A stretch of 11,062 bases of DNA from Elusimicrobia bacterium CG03_land_8_20_14_0_80_50_18 (lineage in GTDB: Bacteria > CG03): NCBI GenBank assembly GCA_002780705.1, contig PEUP01000019.1, positions 1 to 11,062 of the forward strand. The letters are read 5' to 3'. A model generated the notes under the pieces. That model made no database searches and was not told the origin of the DNA. It worked only from the letters and a program-made list of their open reading frames with translations. Within the stretch, counting starts at the first letter, position 1, and each line of letters begins with the position of its first letter. Both the position numbers and the translations under genes were made by a program. Shown one piece after another: positions 1 through 7,389 of the stretch.

Positions 1-221
1 ACAGCAGCATATACATAGACCGGGCCGGCGCGGAAACGGAGATGGACGCGAGGCCCTCCGATTCGCTGTGCATAGCGGTAAAGACAGGCGCGAAAATATA
101 TGTCTCGGATCAGATATATGATAAATTTGAAGAAAGAGAGCTTTTCGAAAAGAAACTCAAAAGCGATTTTTACAGCATGTTCCTTGAGAGCATCAATAAG
201 AATGAGCTGAAGAAAGCCTGA
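1..221 (+). CDS. Bifunctional nuclease family protein (DUF151/BFN), 3' end only
   Basis: The left window edge cuts this gene; 72 C-terminal codons remain, read from base 3 to the TGA at 219-221. The segment DARPSDSLCIAVKTGAKIYV, followed by SDQIYDKFEE, is the hallmark C-terminal part of the DUF151 (BFN) domain, whose members typically carry an RPSDA-x-LAL-x-x-GAPIYV block. A charged helical tail follows (about the last 30 residues, rich in Glu and Lys), as is usual after this domain. Some family members have been reported to have DNase and RNase activity, but most bacterial homologues have no proven role, so the substrate here is unknown. The downstream coaD starts within 1 to 10 bases of its stop, so the two are probably co-transcribed. 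The N-terminal part and start codon lie outside the window. Confidence 0.85.
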   Translation, partial: SSIYIDRAGAETEMDARPSDSLCIAVKTGAKIYVSDQIYDKFEERELFEKKLKSDFYSMFLESINKNELKKA

Positions 222-231
222 GTTGGGGTTA

Positions 232-738
232 ATGAAAAAAACAAGATCAAAGAGCGGAAAAATAAAAGCCGTTTATCCGGGAAGTTTTGATCCCGTCACC
301 AGAGGCCACATAGATGTGGCCAGGCGGGCCATATTCGTTTTTGACGAAGTGGTGATAGCGGTTATCAACAACCCTTCAAAAAAAACCCGCTTCAGCGTCG
401 GTGAGAGGATATCCATGCTGAAAAAATCCCTTGCCGCCGAGGGTCTCGGAAAGATCAGGGTGGATTCTTTTGAAGGCCTTTTGGCGCATTACATGAAAAC
501 AATAAAAGCCGGAATCATCGTCAGGGGCTTGCGCGCGGTGAGCGATTTTGAATATGAATTCCAGATGGCCCTGATGAACAGAGAGCTTGCTCCTGATATT
601 GAAACCGTTTTTTTTATGACTGACGCCAAATATGCTTATTTGAGTTCGTCCATTGTCAAAGAAGTCGCTTCCCTAGGGGGAGATGTGTCTTCCGCCGTTC
701 CCGCCGCGGCCGCGGCCCTGCTCAGGAAGCAGAAATGA
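232..738 (+). CDS. coaD: Pantetheine-phosphate adenylyltransferase CoaD
   Basis: CoaD catalyses the penultimate step of coenzyme A synthesis in the cytoplasm, transferring AMP from ATP to 4'-phosphopantetheine to give dephospho-CoA. The 168-residue protein shows the nucleotidyltransferase fold signature PGSFDP at residues 16-21 and the T-x-G-H motif (TRGH) at 23-26. It also has RGLRAVSDFEYE at 98-109 and the ATP-binding SSSIVKE at 138-144, all in the order and spacing of characterised CoaD proteins. The length is near the usual 155-165. I chose ATG 232, which has a weak GGGG element just upstream. An in-frame TTG at 223 would add three residues and sits one base after the preceding stop. Either start leaves about ten extra residues before the usual N-terminus. 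The stop TGA (736-738) overlaps the ATG of the next small ORF. Confidence 0.97.
   Translation: MKKTRSKSGKIKAVYPGSFDPVTRGHIDVARRAIFVFDEVVIAVINNPSKKTRFSVGERISMLKKSLAAEGLGKIRVDSFEGLLAHYMKTIKAGIIVRGLRAVSDFEYEFQMALMNRELAPDIETVFFMTDAKYAYLSSSIVKEVASLGGDVSSAVPAAAAALLRKQK
724..729 (+). promoter_or_regulatory. Ribosome binding site for the small ORF after coaD
   Basis: AGGAAG at 724-729 lies five bases upstream of the ATG at 735, inside the last codons of coaD. It is a plausible Shine-Dalgarno sequence. It matters because it supports the otherwise uncertain 40-codon ORF that begins there. Being within codons for Arg-Lys, the match could also be a chance product of coding sequence. Confidence 0.45.
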
Positions 739-857
739 ATTCCGCGATTGCCACGCCGCCTCTGATGGCGATGTTTCTTTTCATGATGAGCGCGGCGCTC
801 AAGCGGACGGCTGTAATGGAAAAGCGGGGGAGTGAGCTTATCCTGGAGGAGAAATAA
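735..857 (+). CDS. Small hydrophobic protein, 40 aa, between coaD and phoH2-like gene
   Basis: I do not recognise this ORF. It starts with ATG 735, which overlaps the coaD stop as ATGA, and ends with TAA 855-857, whose last base is the first base of the next gene's ATG (TAATG). It therefore fills the 118-base gap between coaD and the PIN-PhoH gene. AGGAAG at 724-729 could serve as its ribosome binding site. Residues 4-22 (AIATPPLMAMFLFMMSAAL) form one hydrophobic stretch long enough to span a membrane. A basic pair (KR, 23-24) follows, then a charged tail ending LILEEK. By the positive-inside rule the tail would face the cytoplasm. Its role could be a small membrane protein, a partner of the PhoH2-type protein, or only a translational-coupling leader. 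The evidence is positional and compositional; no homology is claimed. Confidence 0.45.
   Translation: MNSAIATPPLMAMFLFMMSAALKRTAVMEKRGSELILEEK
845..851 (+). promoter_or_regulatory. Strong ribosome binding site of the PIN-PhoH gene
   Basis: GGAGGAG at 845-851, five bases before ATG 857, is the strongest Shine-Dalgarno sequence in the window. It fixes the start of the PIN-PhoH gene. It lies within the last codons of the upstream small ORF, so ribosomes finishing that ORF would stop on top of this start. Confidence 0.8.
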
Positions 858-2161
858 TGATTAAAAATTTTGTTCTTGACACCAATGTGCTGATCCATGA
901 CCCGGCGAGCATTTTTTCATTCGGTGATAATAATGTCATTCTTCCCATCACGGTTATAGAGGAACTGGACGGCTTGAAGAAATTCCACGACGAGAGGGGT
1001 AAAAGCGCCCGTAGCGCCTCCCGCAGGATTGACGGTCTCCGAAAAAGAGGCTCGCTTGTTAAGGGCGTGCAGAGCAGGGAAGGCGGCACCGTGAAGGTGC
1101 TGATAGGCGCCGGTGAAAAACTGCCGGATTCGTTCGCTTCAAAAGCCGATAACACGATACTCTCTTTCGCCCTGCATCTCAACAAGACGGAGGGCGGTGT
1201 CGTCTTCATATCCAAAGATATCAACATGAGAATCAAGGCCCAGGTGCTCGGCCTTGAAACCGAGGACTATGAGACGATGAAGGTCAATTTCTCGGAGTTA
1301 TACAACGGCTGGAGGCAGATTGATGTGTCCGCAGAAATGATAAACAAATTCTACTCGGACGGCGTAATAACGCCGGAGGGCGAGTTCATGGAGAACGAAT
1401 ATCTGATAATGAAGAATTCCGCCGATCCGAAACAGACGGCTCTGGCGAGATTCAAGAAAGACAAGGCGGTGAAGCTCCTCCAGCCCAAGACCATGCTATG
1501 GGGCGTGAAGCCGCTCAATGTGCAGCAGACCTTCGCCATAGAAAGTCTGCTGGACGACAAAATAAAGCTAGTGGCTTTCATCGGTATAGCCGGCACGGGA
1601 AAAACACTCCTCGCTCTGGCCGGCGGCCTGTCAAAAGTGTTTGACGATAATGTGTACCGGAAGCTCCTGATATCCCGTCCCGTTATAGCGATGGGCAAGG
1701 ACATAGGGTATCTTCCCGGCACTAAAGAAGAAAAACTCGCGCCCTGGATGCGGGCTATTTACGACAATCTGGAATTTCTTGTTTCGGCCTCGGGAAAGGG
1801 CGATATGGGCGGTGAGGATATTGAGTCGCAGGTGGACTGGCTCTTCTCCTCGGGAAAGATAGAGGTGGAGGCGCTGACCTACATAAGAGGGCGCAGCATC
1901 CCCAAGCAGTTCATGATTGTGGATGAGGCCCAGAACCTCACGCCCCACGAGCTGAAAACGATAGTCTCCCGCGCGGGCGAGGATACAAAGATAGTGCTGA
2001 CAGGCGATCCCTACCAGATAGACAATCCCTATCTGGACGCTTCATCTAACGGTCTGACATACATCATAGAAAGATTCAAAGGTCAGGAGGTCTTCTCCAG
2101 CATGACTTTTGTGAAATCCGAACGCAGCCCTCTTGCGAGGCTGGCCGCCGAATTGCTGTGA
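857..2161 (+). CDS. PIN-PhoH (PhoH2-type) RNase/ATPase
   Basis: This 434-residue protein joins an N-terminal PIN nuclease domain to a C-terminal PhoH ATPase domain. The PIN part (about 1-145) starts FVLDTNVLIHD and keeps the acidic metal-binding set: Asp8, Glu36 in VIEELDGL, Asp98 in KADNTIL and Asp121 in SKDINMR. The PhoH part (about 205-434) has Walker A GIAGTGKT at 243-250, Walker B FMIVDEAQN at 352-360 and the family's TGDPYQID at 382-389. Mycobacterial PhoH2, with the same architecture, couples RNA helicase and RNase activities and is encoded with a small upstream partner, PhoAT. Bacillus YlaK also has this layout. An RNA-processing or RNA-decay role is therefore likely. The start is secured by GGAGGAG. 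The TGA stop overlaps the GTG of the next gene. All key residues are present, so an active enzyme is expected; its RNA targets are unknown. Confidence 0.93.
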   Translation: MIKNFVLDTNVLIHDPASIFSFGDNNVILPITVIEELDGLKKFHDERGKSARSASRRIDGLRKRGSLVKGVQSREGGTVKVLIGAGEKLPDSFASKADNTILSFALHLNKTEGGVVFISKDINMRIKAQVLGLETEDYETMKVNFSELYNGWRQIDVSAEMINKFYSDGVITPEGEFMENEYLIMKNSADPKQTALARFKKDKAVKLLQPKTMLWGVKPLNVQQTFAIESLLDDKIKLVAFIGIAGTGKTLLALAGGLSKVFDDNVYRKLLISRPVIAMGKDIGYLPGTKEEKLAPWMRAIYDNLEFLVSASGKGDMGGEDIESQVDWLFSSGKIEVEALTYIRGRSIPKQFMIVDEAQNLTPHELKTIVSRAGEDTKIVLTGDPYQIDNPYLDASSNGLTYIIERFKGQEVFSSMTFVKSERSPLARLAAELL

Positions 2162-3051
2162 ACGCGGAAGCTCTTCGTCAGCAAATGCGTGTGGACCTGC
2201 ATCTCCACACCTATTTCTCCGACGGTTTTTACAGTCCCGAAGATTTGATAAGAAGGGCGTGTGTCCGGGGGCTAAGCGCCATAGCCCTCACTGACCATGA
2301 TACGACCGACGGCGTAGAGAGGGCTGTGCTGGCGGGCGCCCGTTACGGTGTGGAGGTGATTCCCGCCATTGAACTCTCAACGCAGGGCTTCAGTGACGCG
2401 CATGATGAGATACATATTTTGGGTTATTACATAAACTGGAGAACGGTTTATTTTCAGAAAAAACTTTCACTTTTCCGGGGCGCGCGGCTGAAAAGAGCCC
2501 ATGTGATATGCGATAAGCTGAACGCTCTGGGCATACCCATAGACAGAAAGGTAATCTTTGAAATGGAGGGCCGCGGGAGTGTGGGAAGAATACACATAGC
2601 GAAAGCTCTCGTTGCGGGCGGTTATGTCAAGGACATAGACGACGCTTTTCAGAAATATCTGGTTAAGGGAAAGCCCGCTTTTGTGCAGCGTTTGAGGCTT
2701 CTGCCGGAAGAGGCGATAGACATGATAATAAATATAGGCGGGATACCGGTCCTCGCGCATCCGAAATTCGGGGTGCCGACAAAAAAAATCGCGCAGTATC
2801 TCGTCAAAAAAGGCCTGCAGGGAATAGAGGTTTACTATCCGGCGCATTCGCCCCAGGAACAGGAAAAATATATGTCCTGGGCGGAAGAAATGGGCCTCCT
2901 GGTCACGGGAGGTTCCGACTGTCACGGGGAACTCCCCGGCCGCCCGGAGTCCATAGGCCGTCAGTATGTGCCCTATCTGTCGGTGGTGAAGATGAAAGAA
3001 TTGAAATACATGATGATGAGAAAGAATATGAGGCTATTTGAAGAAGTATGA
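2158..3051 (+). CDS. PHP-domain phosphoesterase, RNase AM/TrpH-like
   Basis: This is a metal-dependent phosphoesterase of the PHP superfamily. Counting from GTG 2158 (297 residues), the metal-site residues are all visible: His15 and His17 in DLHLHTYFSDG, Asp22, Asp46-His47 in LTDHDTTDG, Glu72 in AIELS, His86, His201 in VLAHPKFG, and Asp254/His256 in GGSDCHG. Order and spacing match E. coli RNase AM (TrpH/YciV) and the nucleoside 3',5'-bisphosphate phosphatases, which trim short RNA 5' ends or hydrolyse 3'-phosphoadenosine 5'-phosphate; the substrate cannot be told from sequence. It is not the PHP domain of a DNA polymerase, because no polymerase region follows. GTG 2158 overlaps the preceding stop as GTGA. 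ATG 2185, just before RVDLHLHT, is a plausible alternative start. Neither has a good Shine-Dalgarno, which favours translational coupling. The stop overlaps the next ATG as ATGA. Confidence 0.9.
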   Translation: MNAEALRQQMRVDLHLHTYFSDGFYSPEDLIRRACVRGLSAIALTDHDTTDGVERAVLAGARYGVEVIPAIELSTQGFSDAHDEIHILGYYINWRTVYFQKKLSLFRGARLKRAHVICDKLNALGIPIDRKVIFEMEGRGSVGRIHIAKALVAGGYVKDIDDAFQKYLVKGKPAFVQRLRLLPEEAIDMIINIGGIPVLAHPKFGVPTKKIAQYLVKKGLQGIEVYYPAHSPQEQEKYMSWAEEMGLLVTGGSDCHGELPGRPESIGRQYVPYLSVVKMKELKYMMMRKNMRLFEEV

Positions 3052-4343
3052 CAACAGAAGAATTTTACAGTGAGTATTACGGCAGCCCCGCCGTGCGGGC
3101 AGTGATAACGAAACAGTTTGATGACGCCGCCTTCGCGGTAGGAAGCGGCCCTTTTCTGAAAAAACAAAAATGGCATTTTCCGGTGAAGATATGTCCGGTC
3201 TCCGCGCTGGATGAATTTATGGCCGAGGGACTGGATATTTACAGGCCCGCCGTTTCCACGGGTGACGCGTTCTACATATTCTGGGATCTTGAATATTACA
3301 ACAGGAAGCAGAGGTCATATGTTTACAGGCATCAGAAGGAAGTTTTTGAATGGATGGAACCTTTTATACAGGAGATAAACGAAAGGCTGAGCGCTTACGG
3401 AATCAAGTATATTCTTGACACCACGGCGTCGGGCTATCACTACTGGATGAAGATCTCAAAAAAATCCGCGGTCTTTCAGGAACTCGCCCGGGAGGGTTTT
3501 ATATCTGAAAGCCTGAAGGATAAATACGCGCATGCTGTCGCGCGCGATGTAAAGCGCTCAAAAGCTGTGCCGGAAGAAGACGGCCGGGCTTACGACTGCG
3601 CCGGGAAACTGCTTGAATATCTTACGCAGAGGATAAGAGCCGAAATGCCGGCCGTGAAAGACGGGATAGATATGACAATATCTGATTCGCCGCCGGGCGG
3701 GAGCTCCCGCACTGATGGTTTCTCATCGGACATAACTCAGTACGCGCATCCGCTGTTCATGCGGGTGTTCAGGGTGCTCGCATCATTGCATCAGAAGAAC
3801 ATACTTTATTACGGAGGTGTTCTGCCCGCTGTGGACATCGTCAGAAGGAAGGGCATGCGTATCTCCGAAGTGCTGGACTCTATGTGGGACGCGGGGAAAG
3901 CCGCCGGCCTTTTACGGAATTTCTCGCCGGAGCTTGATTATTCGGATGAAGGTTTTTCGCGGCTTTTCGCGGACTATAAAAATAGCGAAACAAGAAAATT
4001 GCACAGAGAATTTGAGAGCGCGCAAGCGGAAGAATTCAGGATTGCTGATGAACCGGAACAGATCGCGAGTCACTTCGCGCCGGAAAACGCCAATCCCTCT
4101 TTGCTTGAACCCTCTGTTCTGCAAAAAATCATAGAGCATTACGCGGCGCTCGGCCCGGCTAAACTCAAGGGCGCGCTAAAGATCATCGCAGGCTATTACA
4201 ACGATCCTTCCTACGATTGGTATGACAAAGAGCGCTTCACGGGCATAGACTGGATCAAGTATGATGCCGCGCAGGCGGCCCATTTCTGGGGAAGGGTTTA
4301 TTCCACGCAGTTCAAACTGAATGGGAAGGCGAACAATGGATAA
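3048..4343 (+). CDS. Uncharacterised protein with archaeo-eukaryotic primase (AEP)-like catalytic motifs
   Basis: No named family comes to mind for this 431-residue protein, but it resembles the catalytic subunit of archaeo-eukaryotic primases. The N-terminus has a PriS-like FYSEYYGSP, then KWHFP at 41-45. Residues 74-84 (AFYIFWDLEYY) supply a hydrophobic-D-x-E metal motif (Asp80, Glu82). Residues 128-131 (SGYH, followed by YW) match the S-G-x-H motif II. Asp208 in DGIDMTISD, followed by Arg221 in SSRTDGFSSD, matches the motif III aspartate and downstream arginine. Order and spacing fit an AEP fold. The remainder (about 235-431) appears mainly helical and I recognise nothing in it. There is no Cys cluster for a zinc site (I see only Cys49 and Cys184). 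The role, perhaps primase or primase-polymerase activity, is inference. The ATG overlaps the PHP stop as ATGA, and the TAA lies 8 bases inside clpC. Base use resembles the neighbours, so nothing suggests recent transfer. Confidence 0.55.
   Translation: MTTEEFYSEYYGSPAVRAVITKQFDDAAFAVGSGPFLKKQKWHFPVKICPVSALDEFMAEGLDIYRPAVSTGDAFYIFWDLEYYNRKQRSYVYRHQKEVFEWMEPFIQEINERLSAYGIKYILDTTASGYHYWMKISKKSAVFQELAREGFISESLKDKYAHAVARDVKRSKAVPEEDGRAYDCAGKLLEYLTQRIRAEMPAVKDGIDMTISDSPPGGSSRTDGFSSDITQYAHPLFMRVFRVLASLHQKNILYYGGVLPAVDIVRRKGMRISEVLDSMWDAGKAAGLLRNFSPELDYSDEGFSRLFADYKNSETRKLHREFESAQAEEFRIADEPEQIASHFAPENANPSLLEPSVLQKIIEHYAALGPAKLKGALKIIAGYYNDPSYDWYDKERFTGIDWIKYDAAQAAHFWGRVYSTQFKLNGKANNG
4323..4329 (+). 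promoter_or_regulatory. Ribosome binding site fixing the clpC start at 4336
   Basis: GGGAAGG at 4323-4329 lies six bases before ATG 4336. It decides between that ATG and an in-frame ATG at 4321 that overlaps this element. The protein from 4336 (MDNRFTKRAQRVL) matches the usual ClpC N-terminus, so 4336 is preferred. Confidence 0.7.
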
Positions 4344-6789
4344 CAGATTTACTAAAAGGGCTCAGCGCGTGCTTGCTAACGCGGACAAAGCCGCTAAAGA
4401 CATGAATTATTCCTATGTGGGGAGTGAGCATGTGCTCATGGGCATTCTGATGCTCAGGGACGGTATCGCCGTACAGATACTCGCCGCGCTGGGCGTCAAA
4501 GCTCAGGATATGGTCAGGGATATCAAAGGCCTTCTTGGCGAGGGGGATAATCTCATACGACTGGGGCCCATCCCTTTTTCACCCCGGGCCAAAAGGATAA
4601 TCAACGGCGCCTCAGACGAGGCCAAAACCCTGGGCCAGCCTTTTGTGGGCACGGAACACATACTCCTGGCCATTCTTAGAGAGGAGAGCGGTATTGCCGC
4701 TCAGGTTCTGAGGTCGTCGGGCATTTCTTACGATGGAGTGATGGATTATCTTGAGGAGGCTCCCGATACCGGCGAAACCTTCTCCCCCGCTCCCGATAAA
4801 GGCATGGCTTTCTCGCCGCCGGTCAAAACGCCTCTCCTTAATAAATTCAGCAGGGACCTGACAAAGGCCGCGCTTGACGGCGAGCTGGATCCCATAGTGG
4901 GACGGGAAAAAGAAATATCCAGGGTCATACAGATACTTTGCCGCCGCAGTAAGAATAATCCTGTCCTGATCGGTGATCCGGGTGTGGGAAAAACAGCGGT
5001 GGTGGAGGGCATAGCCCAGCACATAGTCAACGAAAGCGTGCCGGAAATCATTCACGGCAAGAGGGTGGTCTCTCTTGACATGGGTTCGATTGTCGCGGGC
5101 ACAAAATACAGGGGCGAGTTTGAGGACAGGATGAAGAAGCTGCTGGACGAGATCAAAAAGGAGAAGGGGCATATAATACTTTTCATAGATGAGCTCCATC
5201 TTGTCGTGGGGAGCGGGTCGGCGGAGGGCGCGCCCATGGACGCGGCCAACATGCTGAAGCCCCTGCTCGCCCGGGGTGAGCTGCAGTGCATAGGAGCCAC
5301 GACGCTGAATGAATACAGGAAATACATAGAGAAAGATGCCGCTCTGGCCCGGCGTTTTCAGCCGGTTATGCTTGACGCTCCCACGGTTGAGGAAACGGTT
5401 GAGATACTGAAAGGCCTCAGGGATAAATACGAGGCATATCACGGAGTCACTTACAGCGACGAGGCTCTTGAGGCCGCGGCGCGGCTTTCGGACAGATATA
5501 TAAGCGACAGGTTTCTTCCCGATAAGGCCATAGATCTTGTGGATGAGGCGGGCAGTGAAATCAGAATCCAGAAATCAGCCCGCTCACCGGAGTTCAGGGC
5601 CTTGCATAATAAGTTGAAAGAAATACGCTCGGAAAAAGCGGAAGCCATAGCGGGTCAGGAATTTGAGAAAGCGGCGCAGCTGAAAAAAAAGGAAAGCCTC
5701 CTCGCCGATGAGCTGAAAAAAATGAAAGATGCCGTCAAGGAAGATAAAACAGTCACGGAAGTGACAGGAGAGGACATGGCGCGCATCGTGGCCGGAGTGA
5801 CGGGCATACCTGTCTTCCGGCTGACCGAGAAAGAATCCCTCAGGCTTTTAAATATGGAAAAGGAGCTGCACAAGGATATCGTCTCTCAGGATGAGGCTAT
5901 AAGCGTTGTTTCAAGGGCACTGCGGCGGGCGCGGACGGGACTTCATGAGCCCGGACGGCCCATAGGTTCCTTTATTTTTCTCGGCCCCACGGGCGTGGGC
6001 AAGACCTATCTCGCGCAATGCCTGGCGAAATTCCTTTTCGGCGACGAGGATTCCGTGATAAGACTGGATATGTCAGAATATATGGAACGGCACAGTGTCT
6101 CACGCCTGGTGGGCGCGCCTCCCGGTTATGTGGGTTATGATGAAGGCGGCCTTTTGACCGGCCAGGTGCGCCGTAAGCCTTATTCGGTTATCCTGCTGGA
6201 TGAGATAGAGAAAGCGCACCCCGATGTGTTCAACACACTCCTTCAGATAATGGATTCGGGTTTTCTGACGGATTCTCTCGGCCACAGGGTGGATTTCAAA
6301 AACACCGTTTTGGTGATGACCAGCAACATGGGCGTTAAAAGCGCTTATGAGAATAAGACCATAGGTTTTGCCGCGAAAACTGAATATGATTTCAAGGAAA
6401 TGGAGAATGAGATAAAAGAAGAGCTGAAGAAATATTTCCGTCCTGAATTCCTCAACAGGATAGATGCCTCTGTCGTGTTCAGGCATCTGTCAAAAGAGGA
6501 TGTCCTGAAAATAGTGGATATGCTCCTCGCGCGTTTAAAAAGCCGTCTTGATGAAAAAAATATCAGCGTTGAGTTTGATGAGAAAACAAAAGATTTCCTC
6601 GCCGAAAAAGGCTTTGATAAATTCAGCGGCGCGCGTCTCCTGAAAAGGACGATACAGGAGCTTGTTGAGGACCCCCTCTCGGAGCGCATATTGTCCTCGG
6701 GCCTGGCTCCCGGCGCCGAACTGAAAGCGGAAGTCAAAGACGGGAAAATAGAGTTTGTTCCCGTTCTTTCAAAAACAACGAAATCCTGA
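4336..6789 (+). CDS. clpC: ATP-dependent Clp protease ATP-binding subunit, ClpC type
   Basis: This Hsp100 unfoldase forms hexamers that unfold proteins and feed them to ClpP. In the 817-residue protein the double Clp-N repeat occupies about 4-145 (RFTKRAQRVL, then SPRAKRII). The first AAA+ module has Walker A GDPGVGKT at 213-220 and Walker B ILFIDELH at 281-288. A UVR-type helical segment (AGQEFEKAAQLKKKE, about 439-453) marks ClpC rather than ClpA or ClpB. The second AAA+ module has GPTGVGKT at 550-557, VILLDEIE at 618-625 and RPEFLNRID near 702. IGF at 676-678, in NKTIGFAAK, corresponds to the ClpP-binding loop, so partnership with ClpP is expected. No clpP, ctsR or mcsAB lies in the window. 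This is the last gene of the run and faces ndk tail to tail. Its start overlaps the preceding gene by 8 bases. Confidence 0.96.
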   Translation: MDNRFTKRAQRVLANADKAAKDMNYSYVGSEHVLMGILMLRDGIAVQILAALGVKAQDMVRDIKGLLGEGDNLIRLGPIPFSPRAKRIINGASDEAKTLGQPFVGTEHILLAILREESGIAAQVLRSSGISYDGVMDYLEEAPDTGETFSPAPDKGMAFSPPVKTPLLNKFSRDLTKAALDGELDPIVGREKEISRVIQILCRRSKNNPVLIGDPGVGKTAVVEGIAQHIVNESVPEIIHGKRVVSLDMGSIVAGTKYRGEFEDRMKKLLDEIKKEKGHIILFIDELHLVVGSGSAEGAPMDAANMLKPLLARGELQCIGATTLNEYRKYIEKDAALARRFQPVMLDAPTVEETVEILKGLRDKYEAYHGVTYSDEALEAAARLSDRYISDRFLPDKAIDLVDEAGSEIRIQKSARSPEFRALHNKLKEIRSEKAEAIAGQEFEKAAQLKKKESLLADELKKMKDAVKEDKTVTEVTGEDMARIVAGVTGIPVFRLTEKESLRLLNMEKELHKDIVSQDEAISVVSRALRRARTGLHEPGRPIGSFIFLGPTGVGKTYLAQCLAKFLFGDEDSVIRLDMSEYMERHSVSRLVGAPPGYVGYDEGGLLTGQVRRKPYSVILLDEIEKAHPDVFNTLLQIMDSGFLTDSLGHRVDFKNTVLVMTSNMGVKSAYENKTIGFAAKTEYDFKEMENEIKEELKKYFRPEFLNRIDASVVFRHLSKEDVLKIVDMLLARLKSRLDEKNISVEFDEKTKDFLAEKGFDKFSGARLLKRTIQELVEDPLSERILSSGLAPGAELKAEVKDGKIEFVPVLSKTTKS

Positions 6790-6808
6790 TATATCTCCGG
6801 CGTGGTCG

Positions 6809-6838
6809 CTCCCGGCAAACCGCATATTCTTCCGGGGG
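6809..6838. terminator. Possible hairpin between convergent clpC and ndk
   Basis: The 63-base spacer between the clpC stop (6789) and the ndk stop (6853) contains CTCCCGG at 6809-6815, which can pair with CCGGGGG at 6832-6838. This makes seven pairs, one of them a wobble, around a 16-base loop. Neither strand has a U-run after the stem, so it is at best a weak or factor-assisted terminator shared by the two genes. Confidence 0.3.
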
Positions 6839-6852
6839 TAATTCCGAGACAG

Positions 6853-7353
6853 TTATGCCCAGACGAGCGTTTGTGTGACTTTTTCTTCCGTCTCTACGGG
6901 GTAGATGCGGTAGACCAGTTCTTCGGGTTTGAACCAGAGTTTGATTTCCCTTTCCGCTTCTTCGGGAGATGAGGACGCGTGTATTATATTTTCAAAAAGG
7001 CCCTTGGTGGTTATTCGGCCGTACGAGCCGCGTATTGAGGTCGGGTCGGCCGATTCGGGGTTTGTGTCGCCGCAGATATCACGCACGAGCTTTATGGCAT
7101 TATCGCCGTGATAGACCAGGGCTAGCACTTTTTTTCTGTTGTGCAGATTGCCCATCAGGTAATCCAGAAGTTCGTTAAAAAAAGGCTTATCTTTCATGTG
7201 ACGGTAATGTTCGCCCGCCAGTTCTCTCGTCACACAGACGGCTTTTGCCGCGGCGATCTCCAGCTTTGTCTCGGAGAGACGCGTCAGAATATTCCCGGTG
7301 AGGGATTTTTTCAGACCGTCCGGTTTAATAAGCACCAATGTTTGTTCAGCCAT
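6853..7353 (-). CDS. ndk: Nucleoside diphosphate kinase
   Basis: Ndk moves the gamma-phosphate of ATP onto nucleoside diphosphates through a phosphohistidine, balancing the cytoplasmic NTP and dNTP pools. The 166-residue protein opens EQTLVLIKPDGLKK (Lys10), has the family's KPFF at 56-59 and TSIRGSYG at 105-112, and has the catalytic His125 in NIIHASSSPEEAE. Common family members have NIIHGSDS here, so the usual Asp is Ser. At about 70-76 extra residues (LHNRKKV) sit before VLALVYHG, and RITTKGLF at 113-120 also looks inserted. The tail LWFKPEELV plus about 20 residues recalls the longer hexameric, eukaryote-like forms rather than the short E. coli type. I chose ATG 7353 because it gives the standard N-terminus; a TTG at 7392 would add 13 residues. 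No clear Shine-Dalgarno is visible. It is the only minus-strand gene in the window. Confidence 0.95.
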   Translation of the reverse strand: MAEQTLVLIKPDGLKKSLTGNILTRLSETKLEIAAAKAVCVTRELAGEHYRHMKDKPFFNELLDYLMGNLHNRKKVLALVYHGDNAIKLVRDICGDTNPESADPTSIRGSYGRITTKGLFENIIHASSSPEEAEREIKLWFKPEELVYRIYPVETEEKVTQTLVWA

Positions 7354-7389
7354 AATCAACAGCAAATTAGTAAATTCCCCCGTAAAAAT

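Noticed and set aside
838..1236. Minus-strand ORF opposite the PIN domain
   Set aside because: Ser/Leu-rich antisense shadow of a well-supported gene; the same applies to the other minus-strand ORFs opposite coaD to clpC and opposite glgA to the phosphoesterase.
3817..4134. 105-codon plus-strand ORF inside the AEP-like gene
   Set aside because: It lies in another frame of a longer gene that has conserved motifs; the basic, low-complexity translation looks like a shadow.
4321..4335. Alternative clpC start at ATG 4321
   Set aside because: It overlaps the likely ribosome binding site, and ATG 4336 gives the usual ClpC N-terminus.
6929..7178. Short plus-strand ORFs opposite ndk
   Set aside because: They are antisense to a clear ndk and have no ribosome binding site or recognisable protein feature.
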